A DNA stretch of 64,000 bases from Ascidia mentula (taxonomy: Eukaryota; Chordata; Ascidiacea; Phlebobranchia; Ascidiidae), in the NCBI GenBank assembly GCA_947561715.1, contig OX387204.1:7135001-7199000 (forward strand), in the 5' to 3' direction. The position numbers and the translations under genes were made by a program. Below, one piece after another: positions 49,135 to 60,100 of this stretch. Under the pieces are notes generated by a model. That model did no database searches. It saw only the letters and a list, made by a program, of their open reading frames with translations, and had not been told where the DNA came from. Position 1 is the stretch's first letter; the number at the start of each line of letters is the position of its first letter.

Positions 49135-50849
49135 TACACAAAGAACCCTAGCCTCTGTCCGATGCAGTATGTCCCCGTTTCATTCGCCCGATTCGCTTGC
49201 GCCTAAACTTTCCATTGAATTATTCATGCTCCGGCTCTGCAGTGAAGGCATGCCATGAGAATGCGCAACAAAATGCGTTTTTCCTTTGAGTGATCAAATT
49301 CCATCTGCCATATGTCTAAGATGTTTCGTAATATAATATTTTATGCTTAAGTTTGTTTATTCGAAAAACCAGCACAAAGGTCATAACGATAATGGTGTGA
49401 TTGAAGATTGATCAATGCTGGTGTTGCAACTTGCGTGAGTAGCCAATTAAAGGACTATAAACAACTAATATGCTTAGTTGTTCATCACACTATTGAAGCA
49501 AAGTCACTGCTTTATACTACTTATGTTTATTAGCCCTTGCCTATAATGTATAAACTCAAGTAGATGCACAACAAGCATGTGCATAGGTTTTAACCGCTAT
49601 ATTTTAAACAGCTTTTGGTAAAAACTTTATTTGTGCAAACCGCTTTATCAACAAGGCAATAACATTTCATTTATTTTGCAAAAAAGAAACCATTCCATTT
49701 CTATTGGACATATTTTGTGAGACTGTGCAAAGTTTTTTCTTGCCACATACAGCTAAGATGTTTTAAGATACACATAGAGCCATTTAGGAAAGGCTGGTAC
49801 ATTGTGGCCACCTAAAAATTGTATCGAACCTTACGTGATACTCATAATAAACAAGCCTAAAAACAGGGATCGTTTCTACACAAATTATAGCAGAGTAAGT
49901 GTTAGGAGTCAGAGTTAAGTGAAATCGAGCCTTGGGCTATGCGCTCATTTTCATGCAATTTTAGCTCAGTGACCATTTTCCTTCAATAATAAAAACGTCG
50001 GTAACAGGAGACACATCAAGTGGTTAAGAATGACCTGGCACATGTTTTGAAGTGCAGAATAACCCAAAACATAACAAGTGACCAAAGCACGCGTCGCGGT
50101 GCAATTGACTCATAGCGGATAATTTACGCTTCGGTTTGCTCATAAACAGACATACGTCATTCTTACGGAAAATTGCACCTACCGTTTTGTAAACGTGAGA
50201 AAGGGGCTTGGATTTTCGTATGAAAGATTTGCTATTGAATGATTTTACCTTTTTAATTGCTTGCGTGATTAAAAATTGCATTTCGTGAGTTATGCAAGCA
50301 AGTGGTTTCACATACTTCAGTATACATATACAAACGAATTTTTTGAAATAATTTATTGAAAGATATGTATATTTGGTGTTTTTCAAAAATCATTTACGTG
50401 CTTTTAAATACTGCAACACAGTATTACATGACCAACGCTGTGCTTGCCATAATTTGAAAATTTTTCCACGTTAATAAATCGAATGTTTTAACAAGCTGCT
50501 GCAAACGCTGGTTGTAATTTAATGGAAATATCATTCCAGGGATGTATTGCTTGGGGGAAATGTATGTTACGTAACCCAGCAACTATCCGCTGGAAACAGT
50601 ACACAAAATTACCAAGCCTTCGACATCGAACATGCTCAACATCAGGCCTGATTGTACCAAATAAAACTGAAATACTACTTTTAGTCTGTCATTGAAATTA
50701 AAATATTAAATATCTTATAAGTTGAAGGTTGTGAAAAATGTTTTATATCCCCAAATGGAAATCTGATGTTTGAGTCAATTTATAGACGGAATTTTCTACC
50801 TGTGTGTTATTACATTCCTAGAGCTCCAAAAGGAGTAAAAGACGACCAC

Positions 50850-50930
50850 ACCAGTATAAGATCTTTATTAAGGAAATATTAATTTCGCCTATTGGCATCT
50901 TCAGTTTCTGTCTGAAAACAGAATAGCAAT
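50850..50930 (-). ncRNA. Hammerhead-like or retroelement-tail motif (fossil)
   Basis: The minus strand reads CTGAAGATGCCAATAGGCGAAA. A CTGANGA box and a GAAA box flank a GCC/GGC stem, and the following ATTAA...TTAAT can pair as a second stem. This resembles the hammerhead ribozyme core and the conserved 3' motif of several retroelements. The third helix is not supported and the stem has an extra U, so it is probably a decayed copy. Confidence 0.25.
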
Positions 50931-51678
50931 AAAAAAATTAAATTAATTAATTAAAAAAACAGAACAAAAACAAAATAACTCAACAGTAGGTCCACTTTTG
51001 GGACAGCCACGACAAAAAAAACGAAGCGATCAACTAATTATAACATTTTGGACAAAAATTGAATCAATTCCAAGCGCAAGGAAATGATGTAAAGAAATGT
51101 GAATTTTGCAGGTTTCACGTTTGTCGTGGTATATTATTTCCATAAGCTTGCGCGCAACATCACAGTGCGTGGGGTATATTTACCACGTTCCATGTGGACA
51201 ATAAAAGCCCAGACGCCTGGTCACAACTTACAAATAACCGTTTCAGTCGAGGATGGAAGTCAGTAATTAACCGTAAGGCACACCTGAGTTTAGCAAGCCT
51301 GTCTCATCCGATCCTCTTTAACTTGTGTGCGCCCGGGGGCTGTTTGTGCGGTCCACATGGAGAAAAAAGCAAAAGTTTCGCCGACGAGACAAATTTACAG
51401 CATAATAGAGGAACTGAGTCGACGTGACGTTGGACAAAGAACAGAACAATTCAACAAGTTTACCAAGGTATGAAAATTACGCATCAGTAATATTTTTTAC
51501 GAAGAATGAGTATCGCGATTTTGTAAAAGTTTCTTGATTTGTAAATACTGAAAAAAATTTTACAAAGAATTTAGTTGTTTAAGATATTTTTTTATTGTTC
51601 CAAACGTCTTTAAATCAAATGAATCAAATGTCAAATAAACTTCTTGCTTTGTTTTCAAGTGAAAGAAAATAGAGAAAC

Positions 51679-54600
51679 ATGTTGGTGAAACTGTTGGCCT
51701 TATTTGGCCTTCTCTGCGTTTCCAAAACGGTAAGTGCGTATTTTTTTTTCTTGTTTTTTCTTTTGGAATATTTTGGTCTTGGGGTGGTAAAATTTTTTTA
51801 AAAACCTAAACAATTTGTTTTCACTATTACGCATAGTTTAATTCAAAACATCTTGAGGCAAATTGAGCTTTTTTGCCAGGGAAAGGTTATACGTGATATA
51901 CCCCAAGGCAATGTATCTCGTGATGTGGTTTGGCGCAATCTCTTCTGGAGCATAGATAATTGCATGGTTTCGCTGTGAAATATTTGCTACGAGTTTAACT
52001 GTGACACGTCTACACAAAGCAAAAAAAACAAAACATGGTTGTGTGTGTCTGTGTGTGTGTCAGAAAGCAACAATTGTAAAATGAAACATCCTTGTTATAA
52101 ATCTTTAATAAAAGCTTTCCGAAATACTTTTCGAAACAAAACGATTTTTTAGACTATTCAATTATGTACATTTATCCGCATAAAGTCGTTTGAGTTCGGT
52201 CGTACCGCACAAACACCTGATTGTTTGGCTTCGAACTAATCCTCTTTACGTCACGAGTTTAAGTATAAGCACTCTCTCACAACAGTGATGTGTCAAATAT
52301 GGGTAAATATTTCGGACAATGTGACACATTCTGTTGTTTTCCTCAGAAAACAGTAAAATGAAAATGGCTTTTTAATCTTCAAAATGCTGTGGCGAAAAAA
52401 ACACTGTAATGCAACACCTTCAAGTGGACGTAACAAAATAATACAAATAATCGCGCTCTTGAAAGGAATTTTTGGCTTGGGTTGTTACAATTTTTTTGTA
52501 TAAAACTACCGGGGGCGGTGACTTTTACGTAAAAACTATCGCGGTTACTATCTGGTTCCGTGAATTTTTGTATAATTCCACTCTGTGGGTTTGTTGCAGA
52601 ACGCCCTTAACTGGGGGAGAGATTTTGGACTTGGGCCGTCATCACCTACCGACGAGGTTGCAACAATTAGTGATTTATAACGATTACAAATTATTGTGAA
52701 ACAGAAATAGTATATGAGTTGAAAGCAGGTTAATATCACGAAACTATGTTCTCCTTACTAAGGCCACTTGAAAGTGACGGAATTGGTCAATAATAGTAAC
52801 ACACCTAAATGACGCAACAGATATTTAGAGTAGATTTGGGACGCAGGCGGAAACCGTTGAATTGTAGCTAGGAAATATTTATTGTAACCCAATGCGCCAA
52901 TTACACTATCACGCATGCGTCTTTTACAAATTCTCCACTTTTTCGTGATACGTGCTTTTATCGTAATTAAATCGATCTAGGATAATTTTTAATCTAGAAC
53001 AGCAAAGTTTGTTTTGATTTCAAAATGAGATTTTGCCTATAATTAGATATATTATATATATATATATATATATTACACGACCCATCAAGACTAAAATTTT
53101 ATAATACAAAAGCTGTGACCAAGTATTTTTTGGCCATAAAGCTAACATGAGAGTCTGGTAATGTACACTTATGATTGAGATTTCCAAAGATAAGCTTTCG
53201 CTAAGAAGTTCACAAGAACTCGCGTGTCATCATAGCTAAGGCAGAAAACGATTGCGTCATAAGTAGCGATAAGAATGCTGCCTTTCTGTATGTGCAACTT
53301 GCGATTAAGCTGCTTATGCCTGACAAATCGCTGCTACTTGTATAATAAATCTCTGCGTATAATAAATACATGTCGCAGCTTGTTTATAGAAGGTGACCTG
53401 CTGCTGTCACTGCGAAAATCCGTTTACCGGTATTTTTGGCTCAACGGCAAAGTTTCAACAAATCTGATCCTAAAAACTGTTTATTTCGTTTCTAAGGGTG
53501 AAAACCTTCCACGATAAATATTTCAATTTCATCTTTTGTTTCAGACGTCAATGGATTCTGACGAAAAACAGTTTCCAGACATAACGAGTATGTTTGTTGA
53601 TGGGGGCGATCTACTTTCATCCTGGGACGATCTGGATGTTGAGAACGACGACAAAGCAACCCGGGATGAGTTTGTCAGCGCTCCTGAGTTGCCTGAAGAA
53701 CTGCAAACAGAGTTGGAAGGAATTAAGTCAGCCATGGATGCCATTGAAGAAGACATTTCCGCTTTCGAGGTATTTGTGTTAGTTGTTGTGGTGAAAGAAT
53801 ACTTGCCATAAGAGGATAAATATGCATTGTTCTTTTGTTCAGGAACTTATATACGCTTTGAATGTTGCCGCAGCCAATGGCAAAACATCGATTACCCTCC
53901 CTGAAAAATTTATGCAGATTGAAAATTTTACAATCTCGGTGAGCAAACTTTTGCAACTGTAGTAATTATCGTTATAATTTTCTTTTGTATTTAATTTTTA
54001 ATTTAAACCAAAACCGCTGTTGTTTTCTTCCAAATTAAGGGATTATTAGACTCATAAATTTTTGCTATTTTTAGGAGGTCGCTGAGCTTTCACTTGGTGT
54101 TTTATCTTCTCTGAGAGGTTTAATCACTCAAACACAAGACGTTATTGATGACCTATTAAACAACTTGAGAACTTCCGAGCAAAAAATTACGCAGTAAGTA
54201 TTATCTACATCAGAAATCCAAGAAGTTGGAAATTATATTATCTTTGTCCATGTCTTTAATAGACCCAGCCTGATCGGCAGCTTGGAAGTGGCTAAGGCGT
54301 ACTTGGACACACGTATCGAAGACATTGCAGAGTACCGGGGTCAACTTTCACAATTCATTCAAGGTGACCAAAAGGAAGAGATTTACGAATCGAGCGGAAG
54401 TATGGAGCTCACAGAAGATGAAAATGAACTTACAGAAGATGAATCGAGCGGAAGTATGGAGCTCACAGAAGATGAAAATGAACTTACAGAAGATGAATCG
54501 AGCGGAAGTATGGAGCTCACAGAAGATGAAAATGAACTTACAGAAGATGAATCGAGCGGAAGTATGGAGCTCACAGAAGATGAAAATGAACTTACAGAAG

Positions 54601-56309
54601 ATGAATCGAGCGGAAGTATGGAGCTCACAGAAGATGAAAATGAACTTATAGAAGGAGAATCTAGCGGAAATGTGGATCTTGCAGAAACATACATTTTCGA
54701 AGAAGAGGAGAGCGAATCATCAGGAGATATCGACCTTATGTCTGGTTCATTGGAAGACTTAAACCTATTTTTAAGTACCCTGGGGGCTGAGGCAACTGAT
54801 GAAACCAACGCCAACCCCCACGCAAATGTTGTGCAGGGAACAGAAATCGCCGAACTTCGTAACACTTTTAGAAAACTGGTACGTCGAGCCGTTGATGATG
54901 ATTTATTTGATGCTCCTGCGGCTGCAGATGGGCAGGAGAGTGATTTACCCATCCCAGTCTCACCTTTTAACACATTTCCAGTAAACAATGGCGTTGGAGG
55001 GAGCGACGGTGATAGTTTAGAGACAGACCAAGCAAATCCATTGCTGGCTGAAACAGATCCATTGGCGAGTTTCATCAATAACATTCCCACGGAATACCCT
55101 TCCACAGATGCAGAAGCATCCGCTTCTAATTCCTCAAGCGTTGAAGAAGATTCGCCCGATCTGTATTCAATTGCGGAAGAACCGCCTCTCGGCATGACCC
55201 CTGAGGAATTAGAAGCCTTAGCAGAGCAATTGTTGAATCAGGAAAAACAAAACTATGGGGAGGTTTTCACTATGGAAAATCCTCATTTTAGCACCGCATA
55301 CCTTATTCCAACCTTTGGGGTCTTTGGTAGGGGTGAGTACGATCACGGTTTGGTAACAGCGGAACCAATGACAACAACTGCAGAAGAAGTTTTTGAGAAA
55401 GTGGATGCTGCTGATTACCCGCCATACGGAAATGGTCCTAACACCGACAACAATAACAATGTCGAAGCACCGGGTACCCAGGAGCCGGACGAAATAATGC
55501 AGGAAGGTAATACTGAAGGAGGTAGAGTCGATCTAAATATAGAAGAAAATATAGTTGCGGTCGAATCTATCGAAACGGACAATCAAGAAACAGACGATGA
55601 AGAATCAGAAATAGAGAAAGAAGCGCAAGAAGAGGACGAAGAGGACGAAGAGAAAGAAAAGGAAGAAGAAGAGGAAGAAGAGGAAGAAGCGGAAAAAGCG
55701 GAAGAAGCGGAACAAGAGGAAGAAGAGGCACAAGAGAAAGAAGAGGAAGAAGCGGAAGAAGCGGAAGAAGCGGAAGAAGCGGAAGAAGCGGAAGAAGCGG
55801 AAGAAGCGGAAGAAGCGGAAGAAGCGGAAGAAGCGGAAGAAGCGGAAGAAGCGGAAGAAGCGGAAGAAGCGGAAGAAGCGGAACAAGAGGAAGAAGAGGC
55901 ACAAGAGAAAGAAGAGGAAGAAGAGGTAGAGGCCGAAGTAGAACAGGCAATAGACACGTATGAAGAAAATTTGAACGAGGAAGACTCAGAAGATGAAAAT
56001 ATAATCGAAGAAAATTTTCCTGCGAAAGATTCCCTCGAAATTCAAATTGATCCCTACTCTGACGAGTTTTACTCGGACCCTCCAAACCAAGATGAAGAAT
56101 ACCTTGCGCTAAAAATAGCTTTGCCAGCTGTTGCGTTTTTGATCTTGCTTGCTTTGATAGGTTTGGTTGCTTTCGGCCACAGACGAAGGTCCGTTAAGGG
56201 ATTCAGCAACATCCAACGTAGCACTGTGCCTTACACAAGTTACGACAACGACATCGAGGCTTACAGTCCGTCTTCCTGTCGCAAGGGTGTGTACGCTGTT
56301 CAAGCGTAA
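51679..56309 (+). CDS. Acidic single-pass membrane protein, putative proteoglycan core
   Basis: Five coding exons (51679-51729, 53545-53769, 53843-53938, 54075-54193, 54263-56309) give 845 residues in consistent phase. A signal peptide (MLVKLLALFGLLCVSKT) opens the protein. Residues ~20-170 are amphipathic and helical. Then come five 18-residue repeats (SSGSMELTEDENELTEDE), further acidic Ser-Gly sites (GESSGN, SESSGD, LMSGS), a disordered Asp/Glu/Pro-rich stretch, and a poly-Glu/Ala tract. One membrane helix (ALPAVAFLILLALIGLVAF, ~784-802) precedes a 44-residue basic/Tyr-containing tail ending in KGVYAVQA. Ser-Gly in acidic context is the usual signal for glycosaminoglycan attachment, so a cell-surface proteoglycan is plausible. 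No named family is recognised. Confidence 0.82.
53047..53073. repeat. (TA)n microsatellite
   Basis: This is a nearly pure TA dinucleotide run in the first large intron of the acidic membrane-protein gene. Confidence 0.85.
54387..54665 (+). repeat. Coding minisatellite, 54-bp unit, five copies
   Basis: Units starting with GAATCGAGCGG lie at 54387, 54441, 54495, 54549 and 54603. The first four are essentially identical, and the fifth diverges at its end. The unit length is a multiple of three, so copy number can change without breaking the frame. Each copy adds one Ser-Gly site. Confidence 0.93.
55700..55920 (+). repeat. Poly-Glu/Ala coding tract, (GAAGAAGCG)n with duplicated flanks
   Basis: About fourteen GAAGAAGCG units (Glu-Glu-Ala) run from about 55750 to 55880. 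A segment reading GAACAAGAGGAAGAAGAGGC occurs on both sides (about 55708 and 55881), so the 9-bp tract sits inside a larger duplication. Leu/Pro- and Ser-rich open frames on the opposite strand are by-products of this tract. Confidence 0.9.
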
Positions 56310-57187
56310 GGTTAACAACTTCCAAGTAACATAATACGACAGTGTGTATCATGAAGTTTGCGCTTTATTGTCAAAACACTTTTGCCAAGTAATGTTTCGT
56401 TGAGTCAACTTTATAACGATTGTAAGTAACAGCTGTAGCCCTCGATCGCATATTTGTGTACATATCATTGTTGAACAACAGCGACTTGCTGTGCGCCTAC
56501 GCACTTATGGTCTTGTTACATTTGCCTTCGTTACAAATTCTTCTGGCGAAATGGTGTTGTACATACAGCATTATGCTTGAGACCAACGTTCTGCAAAAGT
56601 AAAACAGGCCCACTATAATGTTTGGGTATGACTGCTATGAGAAACGTACAGGCTTGGTAAATAAAAGTAAAAAGATTTAAGTCATTCACCGATTTATGTC
56701 AGTCACCTTGACCCGGCTTTGACATACATATTCTAAGCAAATCGCCGCTGATTGCTATAGCACTCTCTAGGACTAGGTTCTAGGTTGAAACTCTGCATAA
56801 CAACTCTTCCTAAAGCAGATTTAAACCCTAAAATCCCGAACATGTGATAGAACTTCCTGATGAACGACAACCCTAATTTGATTAAATTAAAACTAAAAAT
56901 TACCTAACAGAGGTTTTATCGTCCTTGTTCTTTTGCGTATTTTTGGTTGCATCGGACGCCTTTCCTATTTTTTCAAATTGCCAATGGAATACGAACTCAG
57001 AATGGAGAGAAAGTTTGTTTATTTACGAGTGATTGCACGATAAAGGATCTTACCAGAACAAAAATAAAAACGATGCAATAGCATATGTAGTGTTACGACA
57101 GCACGATAAACTTTTTAGGGTACCAGCCACTGTAACACTGACAGGAGTAACCAACGGATAAATATAACAACAAATGATAAAACTCTG
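56310..57187. other. Intergenic region between two tail-to-tail genes
   Basis: It holds a plus-strand AATAAA at 56659-56664 for the acidic membrane-protein gene and a minus-strand signal (TTTATT at 57018-57023) for the small-GTPase gene. Nothing else is recognised. Confidence 0.55.
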
Positions 57188-60100
57188 TTAGTTGGGCAGC
57201 GCTCTGAGCGTGTGGTTTACTTGCAAATGGTGGCCGTCGACTTTAAGGGACTTAATCCGCTTGAAGCCGCTGCGGAGCAAGTGACTCGGCGAGCGGGCAC
57301 GCTGTCGATGACGTAATGATTTTCCGTCGCGACAAAGGTGAAGGAAAGGCTCAGCGAGGCAGAACTCGTGATCGCGGAAAGGTGACACTTTCGAAACACC
57401 GGAGACGATCGAACCGTCGCAAGATGTTTTGTCTTCTTTGGGCGAATCGACGCGAATCGAAATCGGGGACACGCGATTCGGCAGCCTTGAGGTAGTGGGA
57501 TCGCGACTGTCACTGTCCTGTCCACATGACGTAAGACTCTCTGTGCTTCCAGCTGTACTGGCAGAGCTCCCACTACTGCTGGATGAGTTTGTTTGACGTC
57601 CGTTCACTAACGTTGTTGAAGAAACTTCGCGTGACACGGGCGTCCCAGCGGCGAACAAGGTACTCGACAATCCGCTCATGAGAGTCCTACTGCCCGACTG
57701 TTTACCGTGCTTTGACTGACCGCTCGACTTGTCGGCTTTGTATATTTTTCTGCTAAGTCGCGGGGAAAGTCGTCCGATAAGACTTGTCTGGCCGAAGCGA
57801 GACTTTTTGTTCTTGGGCAACGACAAGCGATGCATGGCGACCGGCTTGCCGTCGTCGCTATCTTCCTCGCTCAGTGATGGGGTACCGGAGTCCGATTTCG
57901 GGGCCTCAGAAATGTTCACGGTGGGCGTAATGCAATTTCCATTGATCTCGCCTCGGACTCCGTACGATGAATGTGAACGTGAGTGACTGCGGGAACCTTT
58001 ACTGTCTCGGCGCGCAAATTGGTCGACGTGAGTCACGTGGGTGCTTTTTGTGACCAATCCAAATCCGAAGGGGACGTAGTTTGACGAAGTCAGCGAATCG
58101 CCCTTTGTGAGGAGGGAGAGACTGTTTGGTGGTTTTGTAATAAGTTTTGACCAACCTTCCCGCGCCGAAGTCTCATAGAAATCGCAGTGAAGCTGTTCCG
58201 CAAGTTCGTGCGCCTCTTGGCGGGAAACTCGTGTCGCAAAATCAAGGTCGCACTTGTTTCCAACAAGAAGCAAGGGTGGCACGCGGCTGCAAACAAAACA
58301 ATCGTCAATTAAATTTTATTTATTAAGCTTGGGTACAGTAGTGTGTTGGTTGGACATCTATTTTGTAAACCCGACGTCGCTTTAGAAAAATCAAATAAAT
58401 GCAGTGCAAAAAAATGTCAAACAAACGTCGTTTTTTTGGAACGATTAAATTCAAAACAGAAAAATCAGCTCAATTGGTTGCATTGTTTATATTCAGAGTG
58501 ACCTATAATTAGAGCTTTGACTAACGCTCCGTTGTTTGTTTTTACGCCAAAACTTACGCCATGTCAAGCGGGGAATCGCATGACTAAGCATAGCACGTGG
58601 AAATGCACAATACAACAATAGTCTTGAGACCAAGGCGACGGGCATACATCGGTAAGTGGCAGGAAATTAAAACACAAGCCGAAGCGCGCGGCTCTCACGC
58701 AGCATAAACTCTCACCTGGCTTCCTTCTCGTCGATCTCGTTCACTTTGTCGACGATTTTTGAGGCCGTGTCGCGAAGTTGGCGAAAACTCTCGGGATCGG
58801 TGACTGAATACACCAGCATTATAGCGTCTGCCCATCGGAGGTGGTGATCGATGGAGCCGAGGCGCATGCCCTGTGGTTTCATAGATAACTGTGATTAGAT
58901 TTTAGCCAATATAGTGCAAGACAAGCGCCGAATTTCGATTTCTCGAAAGAAATCTTATACGGACTTGATACTCCGTGAAAACAAGTTCACTTTTTCGAAA
59001 AATGTGCAAATGCTATCTTTCGCATTTAAATCCAAATCTTACATAACCCATTTTGACTGGTAATGCAAAGTAGCAAACATGTCTAAAAAGTTGTTTTCCA
59101 GCACGATTGGGAGTATGACCCTAACTTCATTGCGCAACAGTGTGCTTGTGAGAAGAAATTTAGAAACGGCCATTAGCGTCAAATTTAATTAACAGCGTCT
59201 AATTGGTAACAGTTGTCGTATACGACCGTTCATGGTGTTTATATTGTAAATAATCAAACAACAATAGTGCACACTGTACCCCAGGCGCGATCAAATTTAT
59301 ACAGCAAAATAGTGTGGGCGAATATTACAATGCTTCTCCGCACACGCCCCTGGGCGTAAAAGCGACGAACAAAACGGACGGGTATTCAGGCAGGAACGAG
59401 TAATTTGATGTTGGCTGTCATGCGAAGATGGGTATCAAAGCAAGACGTAAGCAAATCACCTTTTCGGACGTATCTTGTATGTTCACGCGTAACGTTTCGC
59501 CGTCGACGTCAACCACTCCGTTGCAAGTCATATCTGCAGGGAAATAAGGGTTTGGTTAATTATTTAGGCGTGGAGTTGAACAAATATAGCTTTGGTTTAT
59601 TCATAGAAACAGCCGGATGTGGGCTTAAGGCATACCCACGTCTTTGTCGGTACACGGATAAGAATACGTAGGGTTCACTTAACTTTTTCTTCATGTCAAA
59701 ATCGGCGATGTGTGTAACCGAATGTCTCGCAAAGAAAGAAACAAACTTGCTTTTCTTGTCAACGGAAAAGGTGTCACTCGTGACGTAAAAACAACGACAA
59801 CGCCCACCAGCCGACACGGGTTCAGCAATGCCCAATTACCTGCGATTCGGATTACCTTGACGCGGTTGCTGATGACTCAGCAGTAACTACACCTTTGTCA
59901 CCACACGAATCACCGCGGTTTCTTCAAATCGTCTTTAATATACCTCACACTTAAAACGGTCGCAATTTTAGAAATAGCTTGCGAAGATCGTTTTAGGGTC
60001 GGGAGTCATACTTACGATTCCTTATAATTTTTAGGAACCGCGCCACAGTAACCCTTATAACCGTTATCACCAAAACTATACGACTTTAAACAATAACGTC

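Larger units (their letters stand above)
48726..51678. other. Intergenic region between divergent CRMP and acidic membrane-protein genes
   Basis: It probably contains the CRMP promoter and 5' UTR exons on the minus side, and a non-coding first exon of the plus-strand gene (a donor CAAG|GTATGA at 51468 and a possible acceptor at 51659). The middle is AT-rich with no convincing gene. Confidence 0.55.

Noticed and set aside
51194-51427. Open frame of 77 codons before the acidic membrane-protein gene
   Set aside because: It has no signal or domain and lies where a 5' UTR exon is expected. A chance frame is more likely.
55567-56085. Long Leu/Pro-rich and Ser-rich open frames antisense to the Glu-rich exon
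   Set aside because: They are mirror images of the GAA/GCG repeats and have no splice or start context.
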